A stretch of DNA of 64,000 nucleotides. Source: Syncephalis plumigaleata (lineage: Eukaryota; Zoopagomycota; Zoopagomycetes; Zoopagales; Piptocephalidaceae). Each line of letters starts with the position of its first letter. The first letter of the stretch is position 1. The stretch is from contig JAIXMF010000001.1 in the NCBI GenBank assembly GCA_025201365.1, positions 992,001 to 1,056,000 of the forward strand, written 5' to 3'. This document shows positions 53,839 through 64,000 of this stretch, one piece after another. The translations under genes were made by a program, and so were the position numbers. The notes beneath the pieces are model-generated. The model worked only from the letters and a program-made list of their open reading frames with translations, made no database searches and was not told where the DNA came from.

Positions 53839-55000
53839 CTAATAGTCATAGCCGTCGTGGTCGTATTTATCGTCGTGGTCATCATCCTTCTCGTCATTGC
53901 CAGTCGAGTAATACTTTTCGCCGTAATCAGTGTCATTCTCCTCACCATCATCGTAGTATTTGCCGTCATCGTATGATTTGCCATCATTATAATAAGATGC
54001 GCCATCCTTATCATGCTCGAAATGATGTGGGCCATGTTCAAAGTGATGAGGGCCATGCTCGAGATGATGATGTGGACCGTGCTCAAAGTGGTGATGAGGA
54101 CCATGTTCGAAATGATGTGGACCATGCTCAAAGTGATGGTGAGGACCGTGCTCGAAATGATGGTGAGGACCGTGCTCAAAGTGATGTGGACCATGTTCAA
54201 AGTGATGTGGGCCGTGCTCGTTATGATGTGGCTCATGTTCAAAACGATGTGGCTCATGCTCGAAATGATGTGGGGCCTTGCTCGTTATGATGAGGACCGT
54301 GCTCATCATGATGTGGGCCATGCTCGTGAGGCATATCACCGCCAAGCTGAGATCCTGGAGATCCTGGAGATCCTAGATGATTGTTTGGATCAATCTTGTA
54401 GCAGACTGGTACGCCACAGGCATTGCATTGATGGGTTGGTGGATCACAGCTGTATCCGTGTGGACAAGCATCACAGGTAGCGAGCGAGCAATCTACACAC
54501 AATACTGGAGGGGCAGGTGCTTTTGGTGGTGGTGGTGGCGCGACTACAGGTGGTGGTGGAGGGGGAGGAGATGGCTTAACAGGAGCTGGCTTAGGAGGAG
54601 CTGGCTTAGCAGCAAGTGGCTCAGAAGGAGCTGGCTTAGCGACAAGTGGCTCAGGAACTGTGTTCAGATTAGTAGTCAGATGGTCCACGTTCTCTGTCTC
54701 CTTTGCGGAAGGGGCTATTACATTCTCGGTTGAAGGGCCTACTGTAATCTCGGTTGAAGGAGCTGCCGAATCATTTACTGAAGGAGTTACTGCATTCTCG
54801 GTTGAAGGAGCTACTGCCTCATCTGTTGAGGGAATCACCACATCATTTGGCGAAGGACCCATTGGATCATTTTCTGAAGGAGCCACTACATTATCGGGAT
54901 CGTAAGCTATAGCTTCAGCCGGGTAATTGGTTGCCACGTCGGCAAGCACAAAAGTCGATAGCAACAAAGATGTTGCTACAAGAGTGTAGCCAAATTTCAT
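53839..55000 (-). CDS. Secreted Opy2-like protein with Pro-rich, His-rich and acidic regions
   Basis: Signal peptide MKFGYTLVATSLLLSTFVLA; then about ten imperfect (A/T)PS-x2-(N/D) repeats, a Pro/Ala/Lys stalk with a run of prolines, and a cysteine module CVDC-x4-CDAC-x5-C-x6-CNAC-x4-C that fits the fungal Opy2 extracellular domain. After a Gly-Ser hinge come about 14 heptads of the type FEHGPHH, then an acidic Asp/Tyr/Gly tail (DDGEENDTDYGEKYY). I see no transmembrane segment or GPI signal, unlike true Opy2, so it is probably secreted; the His-rich region should bind metals. A homopolymer of four G at 54272-54275, where other repeat units have three, breaks the frame just as the His repeats begin; the reading on both sides is consistent. 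Function unknown. Confidence 0.7.
53998..54330. repeat. Tandem 21-24 bp coding repeat (His-rich heptads)
   Basis: About fourteen units, each coding [FN]EHGPHH(H) on the minus strand. The units are close in sequence, suggesting recent expansion or homogenisation. Confidence 0.85.
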
Positions 55001-56175
55001 TTTTGATTACACTGGTAAAGAGGTATATTTAGGACTAGATATATAATATGTATTAAGAAAACAGATCGACGCGAGATATTGATTAGATATGTATGAGTCT
55101 TGGTATTTATGCAAATTAAAATGAAATATTAAGGGATAGAATAAATAAACGTAGAGGTTGCTTCCTGCTTTCTATACTGTTGCTAATTGATACGACGTAG
55201 ATGTATTAGATATACATGCAGATAATCGGCTCCTTAGACCAGCCCCTGTAACTAAAGGCTCTATAAAGGTTATTAATAAAGTGCTACATATGATTGTACA
55301 ACGAGTATATCTAAATGGCAAGGGGCTAAGGAAAAAAATACTGGTTATCGTTAGCATCGTTAGCATCGTTCATACTCGATGCCATCAGGTATTCTCTGCG
55401 TAAAGGAGTACATGATGAAAATAAATAATAGCGTTCAGGGTGGTAGATCATCCTGTTTTACCATTAATTCCTACCCCCTTAGAATGCAGGATAGGTAAGC
55501 TGGGAAATACGCGTTAAAATGTATTTTTTTATTGAACCCTGAATATTATCCACTTTACAAGCATGCTTCATTTGCCATTGAGTGGAATTGTTCATATCAA
55601 ATACGATACAAGGTAGACTGATTAGAACATATATCGAGTATACACCAGTTCATTATACAGATATATAAAGATATATATATTAGGAATGATATGGCATGAT
55701 TTTAACAAATAGTGCGATATATTCTCTACAAGATTTTATGCTTGATACTGCATTGATATGAAATAGATTATGTAATCCAGGCGTATTCAACTAAATGGAT
55801 CCAGTAAACTGTAATATTAATGCTGACGACATGGACTAATCATAACCATTTTTCGTATCCATTTATCTATCATTTAAATGTAATAATATTTGTTGACAAT
55901 AGTAGACATTTATCGTCATTGCTACGATCGTAATCTTGTTTCTTCCTCTTCTTCTATCATTAGGCATCCTACTAAGATGCGACACTATGATGGGGCTGAA
56001 TCTTGGCAGCAAATAAAGGCTTGGAAGCTAGCTGTATAAGGTACAGGAAGATAAACAGTACGATAGCGTAATATTTCAGGAGTCATTGACTCTATCATAT
56101 TATAAATAGTAACACACACTATAGTAATTAAACGGTATTTAGTACTTGAAATTACAAACTCTCTCGTATATTATA
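55001..56175. promoter_or_regulatory. Divergent promoter of the two Opy2-like genes
   Basis: 1.2 kb between divergent starts of two related secreted-protein genes. AT-rich, with TA-rich stretches near 55660-55680 and no open frame of interest. The shared region could coordinate the pair; no specific element identified. Confidence 0.4.
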
Positions 56176-56869
56176 ATGCCGCGTATCCCACTATTAGGAG
56201 CATCTGTTGCTCTTATTGCCCTCATGGGCTGTGCAACCATTGCTACCGCACAACAAGCAGCGGTACCAGTACCAACCACTCAGGATAGTAGTCAAGTACA
56301 GTCGACAAACCTCAATTGCGTTAGTTGTCCACTCACTACAACGTGTGGCACATGTCCAGACAGTCTAGTCTGCATCGTTGTACCCGGTAACTGTCATACA
56401 TGTCCAAATGCTGTCTGCGTGCCACCGGGCACTCATGCTGGACTGTTACCGTTCACTAATGTTCATAACTCATGGGGCGGCCATAACCCATGGGGCAATC
56501 ATAATCCATGGGTGGTCAAATACATGGGATGGTCATAATACATGGGATGGCCATAATACATGGGATGGTCATAACCCATGGGGCGGTCAGAATCCATGGG
56601 GCAACCATAATCCATGGGGCGGCCAGAATCCATGGGATGGTCATAATTCAGGAGGTGGCCATAATTCGCATGATTCCGGCACGCCGGGCTCAACACTACC
56701 ATGGTGGGGACAGCACTTTCCGAATGGCGGCAACTGGCCATGGGCTCATGGCGGTGCAAATCCATTCCAAACCGGTGATTTCTACGGCGGTCTCGATCCA
56801 TTCGATAGTGGATTAGATGGTTACGCGAAGAAAAAGAGCACCGGAGAGACACAAGACACGAGCACATAA
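56176..56869 (+). CDS. Secreted Opy2-like protein with Trp/Gly/His/Asn repeats
   Basis: The ATG at 56176 gives a signal peptide (MPRIPLLGASVALIALMG...ATA). The cysteine module CVSC-x5-CGTC-x5-C-x6-CHTC-x4-C has the same spacing as in the divergent neighbour and fits the Opy2 domain. It is followed by about a dozen six-residue repeats of the type NPWGGH, NTWDGH and NPWGNH, a Gly/Ser hinge and a Trp/Gly/Pro-rich tail ending KKKSTGETQDTST. No transmembrane segment seen. A small indel near 56510 breaks the frame within the repeats; the repeat pattern resumes at once in another frame. The Cys modules make it a paralogue of the neighbour; the repeat parts are unrelated in sequence. Role unknown; a wall- or surface-associated protein is a guess. 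Confidence 0.7.
56462..56670. repeat. Tandem 18 bp coding repeat (NPWGGH type)
   Basis: About a dozen 18 bp units with the core CATAATCCATGGG or a close variant. Confidence 0.85.
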
Positions 56870-58245
56870 GATCTTGCTGTACTGCATGTTAGCAATAGTA
56901 TAAATTGGAATAAAAACTAAAATAATGATAGTAGTAATCTAATCGAAATATCAATGAGTGATGACTACATATCAACATTTACACGTATGTGATTGCATTA
57001 AACATTATATTAACAATTACTTAAATGAGCGATATAATATGGTTTATTATTCCGAATTGATAGCTGTTAACAAACATAAATGTAGCGAATGAGACTAAAC
57101 AACTCACTCGTATATTGCTCGTATAAAAATGATGCGAATAACGAATGTGGAAACACTCGCTGCACGATGTCGTAATTAGTCCTATTACTGCATATGTAGG
57201 ACATTTATTTGAATATATCGTTACGAATAAGCAAACATACGTAGATGTACACGTATGTACGCGTACATGTACATGCTCTCAAGTAGTTGCCTGTTGCCTG
57301 CTTGCTTCTCCTCACTTATCCATCATGTGACAATGACCGACCTGAAAGAAACTGTATGAAACGTGGGCTCCGTCTTGTGAATTCAGCGCTACTTCTCATC
57401 CACTTCATCATTGTGTTTTCTCATACTCGCACGCTGATTGGTGCAAATCCACCAAATCACAAAGTCTCATAAGCCGCTGCCACACCCGTGGCACTCCCAC
57501 CAACCAGACGCCTTCTTTTCCTTTCTCCTCCACGCATACACACTAAAATAGCCACCCACTTTTGGGCCATCCCACCCACCAACCAGACGCCTTCTTTTCT
57601 CCTGTGCTTATTCGCTAGCCAACCGGACTTTTCCTGTGGCCACTCATATTGCCGCATTGCTAGGTTTATTCCACTGGTTGACTACCAAACGGTTATACAA
57701 GCAGTAAGCTACTATCGCAGCAGCACTTTTGCGTGATTGTGTTGCTTTTCCTGTAGACGAATTGCGACAAAAGTCTCCAAAACATCCAGGTAGGTGAAGC
57801 TGGTCTTTTGGCCAGAGATTTAGTATTGTTGTGTTGCGCGCCACATTGCTCTGTAGTCGCTTCGTTGTCGTTCGTTGTCGTCGTTGTTCTTGTTTTGGAC
57901 GATTGAATCAACGAATAAGCTTCGAGTATATGTCTATATATATATATATATATACGTTATCACATACGCGAGTTATATTACGTCGTTTTGAATCTTGTGA
58001 ACGTGCCCTCTTATTGGATATGTAAAGTGTATACGTGTGGGTTATGGACGTGGTCTATCGTAGTGTGGCTGCAATAACAACTACTGTGTACTGCAGCTAA
58101 CCATTTGCTACTATATGAATGCATACTATTAGGTTTTGACGTAGAATCACTACAACTAGCTAGTTTGTTCAAGTAACATCGCTACTGAGCGTAGTTGCAA
58201 GTTCCGCATCATATATACATATATATATCGATATATCTATTGACC
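56870..58245 (+). promoter_or_regulatory. NF-YA upstream region with a 25 bp direct repeat and a CCAAT box
   Basis: 1.4 kb without a gene. From about 57250 to 57760 the plus strand is C/T-rich. A perfect 25 bp direct repeat, beginning CCCACCAACCAGACGCC, lies at 57496-57520 and 57575-57599, and an inverted CCAAT box (ATTGG) at 57437-57441. The product of the next gene is a CCAAT-binding subunit, so autoregulation is conceivable. Confidence 0.4.
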
Positions 58246-59220
58246 ATGTCTTACTCAACGTCTAACGGCAACGCCAATCATATAACCGCTGCCCACGTCC
58301 ATGGCAATAATCCATCTCAAGTGTCGTCAGTAGCTGCTGCTGCTGCTGCGCGCCGCTGCCGCCGCCGCTGGTGTAGCATCATCGAATGGCGTACCGGCAT
58401 CGCCAACTTACGCCCCACCACTTTCACCATATCAAATGATGATGCCGACGCAAATGTTAAACTATCGAATGTCTGCACCATTATCGGGTGGTTCCACGGG
58501 GAGTAACACTGCCACATCACCTGGAGTAGATGCTGTACCGCATCTAGCAGCGATGCAACCACAGCCGGAAGAGGAACCGCTCTACGTCAACGCAAAGCAG
58601 TATCATCGTATTCTAAAGCGACGTGCAGTACGTGCTCGTCTTGAAGAGCAGAATCGTTTAGCGAAACAACGCAAGGTGAGCTATTTAATTAGCGGGAAAT
58701 GACATGATTAAATCTACGTATACTGATGATTGAACGTCATTGCTATTATGTCATTTACTCTATTGAACTGCTTCAGCCCTACCTACACGAATCACGACAT
58801 CGACATGCTATGCGACGTCCTCGTGGACCTGGAGGCCGTTTCCTTACTGCATCCGAGATTGCCGAACTAGTAAACAAGAAAGGCGAAAACGATCATTTCA
58901 ACTCGCATAACGACAACGATGGCGCGACAACGGAATCCTCGCAATCGAAGCAAGAACATGAAGGACGTGTCTTGGAAGCACACGATCAGCAAGTTCTCCT
59001 ACAACAGAATATACTGAACGCGGTTGATCTATCGAATGGCAATGGTGTTGGTGCTCATCACCCGATCAATCTACTGCATGGCAATGGTCAATCTGATTCA
59101 AAACAACAACGCCACCACCAGCAGCAACAGCAACATTTATCGAAAACGGAAGGATTCAATCATGTTGCGATGTTAACACAACAAGGCAATAGTGTAGCCA
59201 AGCCAAGTAGCGCTAATTGA
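58246..59220 (+). CDS. NF-YA / HAP2 CCAAT-binding factor subunit
   Basis: DNA-contacting subunit of the trimeric CCAAT-binding factor (NF-Y, HAP2/3/5). The conserved core is complete: EPLYVNAKQYHRILKRRAVR with ARLEEQNRLAKQRK (subunit interaction), an intron with a GTGAGC donor (58676-58776), then PYLHESRHRHAMRRPRGPGG and RFLTASEI (DNA binding). The N-terminus starts MSYSTSNGNANHITAAHV and has an Ala run followed by a Ser/Pro/Met-rich region; the C-terminus is Gln/His/Asn-rich, typical of activation regions. A frame break in the GC-rich Ala run near 58350 separates the start from the core and is probably a sequence error. Regulates respiratory and other genes in yeast; targets here unknown. 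Confidence 0.93.
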
Positions 59221-59872
59221 TACAACATCCATCATTTTCGACCTATATTACGAGATAGATAGGCTATATTTATGTGTATTTGCTTATTTATCGACTATTC
59301 ATCTGTAATGGAAAGCCTTGTTAGGTTCATTCCACCATTCAGTTTGATTTGTAAATCTTATTCTTGTCGTTAATGGATTCATCATATATGTGCATCCTTC
59401 TTCATACACTCACACTATATATATACAACAAATATTCAAGTTTACTAATAACGAGTACTTTGATAGCTTTTATTCCTAAACCTTACATGTAGCTTCGTTA
59501 CTTTACCATCTGTTTAGTTCATTGACAGAGAGAGAGTACATTATATTTGTTTGTTTCTTGTCACTTTCATTTCAATAACATAATTCTATTTTATGATGTG
59601 ATGATGAGTTACGCAGTTTTCATTCACTCTTTTTTTCCTAACTAATTTGGTGCCACCAATTATAAATTTATTCATAAAAAAAGAAAAAATTTTCAACATT
59701 TTGCTTCTTTGGTTTGTTATCCCTTCTATACACACGCACACATACGCTCATTAGTTGTTGTTATTACAATCTTCTACGATATCAACGACTAGTATTGAAT
59801 CTACTCTAAGACTCGACTAGATTAGACCCTATTCTACTTTGTGTGTGCGTGTAGCTGTAGTGATATACAAGT
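59221..59872. promoter_or_regulatory. NF-YA 3' region and RRP5 promoter
   Basis: 652 bp, AT-rich. Contains a (GA)n stretch near 59527-59535 and A/T runs near 59670-59690. No gene seen. Confidence 0.35.
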
Positions 59873-62800
59873 ATGGTGACAAAGCATGAAGCAAAGAAGC
59901 GACAAGCGAGTGAAGTCGCAGAGGCAGTAGCTCGTCCAAGCAAGAAGCAAGCTGCCAATAAGAAGAGCAAGAAGACCGAGAATGATACACCAACAGCTAC
60001 CAGTACTACTACCAGTACTGCTACAACTCAAGACTTTCCTCGTGGTGGTGGTACGGGTATGACGCCTATTGAATATCGTAATGTTATTAAACAAGCCGAT
60101 CGTGATTTATTTGGTGAAGTAAGTAGTATGACATTGTATATTACTATGTTAATAATAATACTAACAATGACTCAAGAATCCAACATCATCGAATGGTAAT
60201 GCCGTAAAGACGAAGCAAAGCAAATCGAAAACACTCACGGATGAAGAGTATAAGGAACGGAAACGACAACAGCGTGAACGTCGTAATGTTAAGAAGCATA
60301 AACAAACATCGACAACAACGTCAAACAAGACGGAGGCCACGGATAATGACACTGATGACTATAGTGGACCAGTTCATGCTAGTGGATTAACATTCAAGGT
60401 GAATATAATAGTAAAGTATTAGAAATGACATAAAATACTAATGACTGTTATCATTATCATTATAGCGACTGGCTATTGGTACACTCTTATTAGGCATGAT
60501 TAGTAAAATTAGCGATCTTTATTTAACCATTGCCCTACCTAACAATCTAACGGGTCGAGTGACTATTACGGAAATATCTTCTGAGATTACTCGTCGTGCT
60601 GAAGCAGCAGCATTAGAAGACGATGACGACGAAGATGAAGAGATCAACAATGATGTTAATGATGATACTATGGATATTGATTCTGGAGTAGCAGCAACAT
60701 CATCTCGTGGTCTACCCGATTTACGATCAATGTTCCATGTAGGCCAATGGGTTCGTTGTGCCGTAGTTGGCTTAGAATCTGGTGATGATTCAAGCAATGA
60801 TCATCATTCATCTACTACTACTGCTGCTGCTGCTGCTAATGCAACAAAGAAACCTCGTAAACGTATCGATCTAAGTCTTCGAGTGGATCAAGTAAATTCC
60901 GGACTAGCCTCACTCGATCTAATCTCTGGATTCACGCTATCCGCCACTGTAACCAGCCTCGAAGATCATGGCTATTTACTGGATATTGGCATGAGTGATC
61001 GTACCGCATTTTTACCGCGTAAAGAGGCACAAGCCTACGAGACTCAATGGCATGGTGGTCGTGCATTGCAAGCAGGTCAACCGATCGTTGTTACCGTCAT
61101 GGACTCATCAAAGAACAAGTCGCTCTCCAATCGAGTGATTCAAGTCACCGCTGATCCACAACGAGTTAAGCAGGCATCGATTAATGACGCGTTATCGAAT
61201 GTGCAATCATTGTTGCCGGGCGAATTGGTTACCGCACGTATTACACGTATCCTATCCAATGGACTGGCATGTCGTGTATTGGAGTTCTTTGATGCCACCA
61301 TTGATGTAACGCATATTCCTAGTACGGCCATGATGAGGCAATCAAGTGAGCATGATCTACGTCAACAATTCAAAGTAGGAGATAAGGTAAGCTAGCTTAA
61401 TAGTAATAGTAATAGTAATGGTAGTAATAGTAATAGTAATAACACAAACTACTTGATGATTAGATTACTGCACGTATTCTATACGTATCACTCTCGCTTG
61501 CTCATAAATCGATTGCACTTACCCTACTACCTCATGCATTGGCATTACAACGTCCAGATTCTATGACCGCTGACAATGCAAGCACGACAACGACATTGGG
61601 ACCGGATTATGGTACAATTATCGATAAGGCTGTCGTGCGTAAAGTTGAGAACGGCATGGGTCTATGGTGTACTATGGATAGTATACCAGATCTATTAGGA
61701 TTCGTTCATGTACGTAATACTAGTAATATATACATAGACAAATACTAACTATTCACAATTATATTAGATCTCACGAGTATCCGATAAGCATATTCAAAAC
61801 TTGAACACTAGTGCTTGGTCACCCAACACCGTGCATCGTGCACGCGTTGTAGGCTTTGATCCAGTGGATAATGTGGTGCAACTATCGCTGCAGGAATCAG
61901 TACTCGCGTGTCCCTATCTACGCATCGATGATTTACCATTAGGTGGCAAGATTAAAGTAACAGTCAAGAAACTCACCGCTCATGGCATGGTAGTTGATAT
62001 TACCGATACACCATTAACCGGTTTCGTGCCATCTATTCATCTGGCCGATGTTGCTCTATTGAAACCCGAGAAGAAGTTCAAGTATGGTGATCATTTGGCG
62101 GCACGCGTGTTATCCATCAATCCCGCTGAACATAAAGTGTTACTCACCTTGAAACGAAGCCTAGTCCACTCGGATCTACCTATTCTAACGCAGTATTCCG
62201 ATGCCGTAGTAGGCGAGTTCGTTCATGGCTTTGTCATTACCGTGAAGCCATTCGGTTGTATGATCGGTTTCTATAATTCACTTCGTGCCGTGTGTCCTCT
62301 AAGAGAATTAAGGTAAGCACTGACTGTACATCATTATAACAAGTAGCACTTACTCATTACTATTGTTGTTAGTGAGACTACCATAGAGAATCCACAGCAA
62401 CACTTTCATATAGGTCAACCGGTACGTTGTCGTATATTATCGGTGGATTCTGCACGTGAACGTATGCGAGTCAGTCTTCGTACACATGTGTCGAGCTTCA
62501 ATCCTGAACAATGGGCGGCCATTCAAGTGGGTCAACTAGTTAAAGGAAAGGTCGTGGAACGAACAGCCGAGGTCATTTGGCTATCCATCGTGGACTCTAA
62601 TATACGTGCCGCACTCCCTATTACCCATCTATCGGATCATACTACTAGCGCGTATTTGCAACGACTTTTGAATACATTCAATGTAGATCAAGTCATTGAT
62701 GATCTAGTAGTCATTGCTAAGCAAGAGTCACGCGGTCATCTACTAGTGTCGCATAAGCCACTATTGGTAACAGCGGCAAAACAAGCAACCCCAACTACCT

Positions 62801-64000
62801 ATGCCTTTGACACGATTCAAGAGGGTGACATTATTCCAGGCTATATTAGCAATATTGCAGATCATAGCGTGTTCGTCAATCTACTCGGTGGACAAAGTGC
62901 ACGCGTTGCCAAATCGCAACTATCTGATCAGTTTGTCGCGTCGATCGCCGATCATTTCACCATTCAACAATCGATCCTGGGTATGGTGACCCGTGTGGAC
63001 AAGGAGCTACAGCGTATTGAGCTATCATTAAAACGATCGGTTGTTCAGCCTGGCCTCGAGCAAAGCAATCTATTTATTGAATCTTACTTTGCGGCACTTG
63101 CATCTCAAGCAGCGGTAGATCAAGGACCTATTGGCACGATTCAACCGGGTCAATGGATTGACGGCACTATTGAGCAGCAGCAACCATTTGGCTGGATTGT
63201 TCAATTGGAACACGGTCTCTCTGGATTTATTACCCTAGATCAATGCAAGGAGGTTAGCCATCAAGTGAATGATAAAATACGTGCACGTATACTTGATATC
63301 GATTACGATCGTAAGATTGTCGATTTATCCTTGAGACCGGCACTTGTTAACGCTTCCAACACGGATGAGACTAGCAAGTCGAAACGGAAGAAGGGTAAAT
63401 CAAAATCGACCACCACCACCACCTCAGCATCTAGCTCGATCGTCATGAAGGAACAGTTAGCCATTATTGAGCTGGTCAAAGAGGACTACTTGGTGGTGTC
63501 ATTACCGCAATCTCAACATTGTATTGCATTTGCCGCTACCAAGACCTACAATCAGCGTGATAAACCATTTATGCGCTACAAAGTAGGACAACAATTGACG
63601 GTGCAACCCAGTGAGGCTAGCATCTCTTCATCATCGTCTTTGAATACTAGAATACTAGTAGTGATTGCATCATCCACTACATCAAATGAGAATATCAATG
63701 CAAACAACACTGTTCATTTGGCTACTATTGGCGGTGTTGACCTAGGCAGTCGACAGATTCAAGCACCATTGGATGAATCGCTCAAGACCATGGAGGATAT
63801 ACAACCAGGTCGTCAAACGACAGCACGTATTCTAGCCGTGAAGGATTTACAGATTAACGTGCGATTAGCCGATAATCTAAAGGGCCGTGTTCATGTAACG
63901 GAACTATTCAATCGCTACGAAGACATTCAGATCCAAATCAGCCATTGGCCAACTTTAAGATCAGTACTCTACTGGAGAAGTTGACAGTCATCGGTTGGCA
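59873..64000 (+). CDS. RRP5: RRP5-like S1-domain ribosome biogenesis protein (3' end beyond window)
   Basis: Rrp5 binds pre-rRNA and is needed for both 40S and 60S assembly. Exons 59873-60118, 60177-60398, 60466-61386, 61464-61709, 61768-62312 and 62373 onward are phase-consistent. A basic Lys-rich N-terminus leads to tandem S1 RNA-binding repeats, for example GTLLLGMISKISDLYLTIALPNNLTGRV, GFTLSATVTSLEDHGYLLDIG, GELVTARITRILSNGLACRV, VVGEFVHGFVITVKPFGCMIG, GDIIPGYISNIADHSVFVNLL, GQWIDGTIEQQQPFGWIVQL and ILAVKDLQINVRLADNLKGRV. The long acidic run in the first repeat insert (DDDDEDEE) is also seen in family members. A single-base frame break near 63935 interrupts the last repeat visible; the reading resumes NQPLANFKI. 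The C-terminal TPR-like half of the protein lies beyond the window. Confidence 0.9.

Noticed and set aside
53998-54330. Regularly spaced repeats resembling a CRISPR array
   Set aside because: The units code for His-rich heptads in a secreted protein and have no unique spacers.
55435-55545. Inverted repeat TTCAGGGT / ACCCTGAA with about 100 bp between arms
   Set aside because: Only 8 bp arms, no target duplication or partner copy; expected by chance in this length of sequence.

Overview
The window looks like nuclear DNA of a fungus, probably an early-diverging one. Genes are dense, on both strands, and cut by many short introns (mostly 50-120 bp, GTAAGT/GTAAGC-type donors, often a TACTAAT/CTAAC-like branch site, AG acceptors). 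The base composition is AT-rich, proteins carry Asn/Ser/Gln/His runs, and an Opy2-like cysteine module (a fungal domain) is present. I could not place it more finely. No tRNA, rRNA or CRISPR array was seen.

Layout. 0-9.3 kb: 3' part of the HUS1 checkpoint clamp gene (+), a TesB-type acyl-CoA thioesterase (-), a mitochondrial-type PPR protein (+), BFR1 (-), and a mitochondrial-type lipoate-protein ligase (-). 9.3-16 kb: a long pyrimidine-rich leader, then an HRI-type eIF2-alpha kinase (+). 16.3-23.6 kb: BRX1 (-), a nested transposon block, and a CECR5/HDHD5-type HAD hydrolase (+). 23.8-31.4 kb: a Dbl-type RhoGEF (-), about 1.8 kb without a clear gene, and an RBR-type ubiquitin ligase fused to four paired zinc-finger units (+). 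31.4-39.6 kb: a solo MITE, two low-complexity proteins of unknown function (-), and a 3 kb pyrimidine-rich leader between them. 40.6-49 kb: proteasome subunit alpha-6/PSMA1 (-) and a full ABCC (MRP/Ycf1-like) transporter (+). 49.3-53.5 kb: a secreted kinase-like protein, a BAHD acyltransferase and METTL5 (all +). 53.8-56.9 kb: a divergent pair of secreted proteins with an Opy2-like cysteine module and low-complexity repeats. 58.2-64 kb: NF-YA/HAP2 (+) and RRP5 (+, cut by the window end).

The housekeeping genes cover ribosome biogenesis (BRX1, RRP5, METTL5), mitochondrial function (PPR, lipoate ligase, CECR5), protein turnover (PSMA1, RBR ligase) and stress signalling (HRI kinase, RhoGEF). They are not organised as a cluster; neighbours appear to share only promoters or 3' ends.

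The most notable content is: (1) the RBR ligase with four tandem C2H2 + CC-x12-H-C/H finger pairs and a Ser where the RING2 catalytic Cys should be; (2) a TA-flanked inverted-repeat transposon that retains what looks like the C-terminal RuvC piece of a Fanzor/TnpB-like nuclease, has a 5'-truncated LINE inserted in it with an 18 bp target duplication, and has a shortened MITE relative 10 kb away that shows the empty LINE site; (3) the secreted Opy2-like pair; and (4) the secreted kinase-like protein. About twenty single-base (rarely two-base) frame breaks occur inside otherwise conserved host genes, several in homopolymers. They look more like consensus errors in the assembly than real gene decay.
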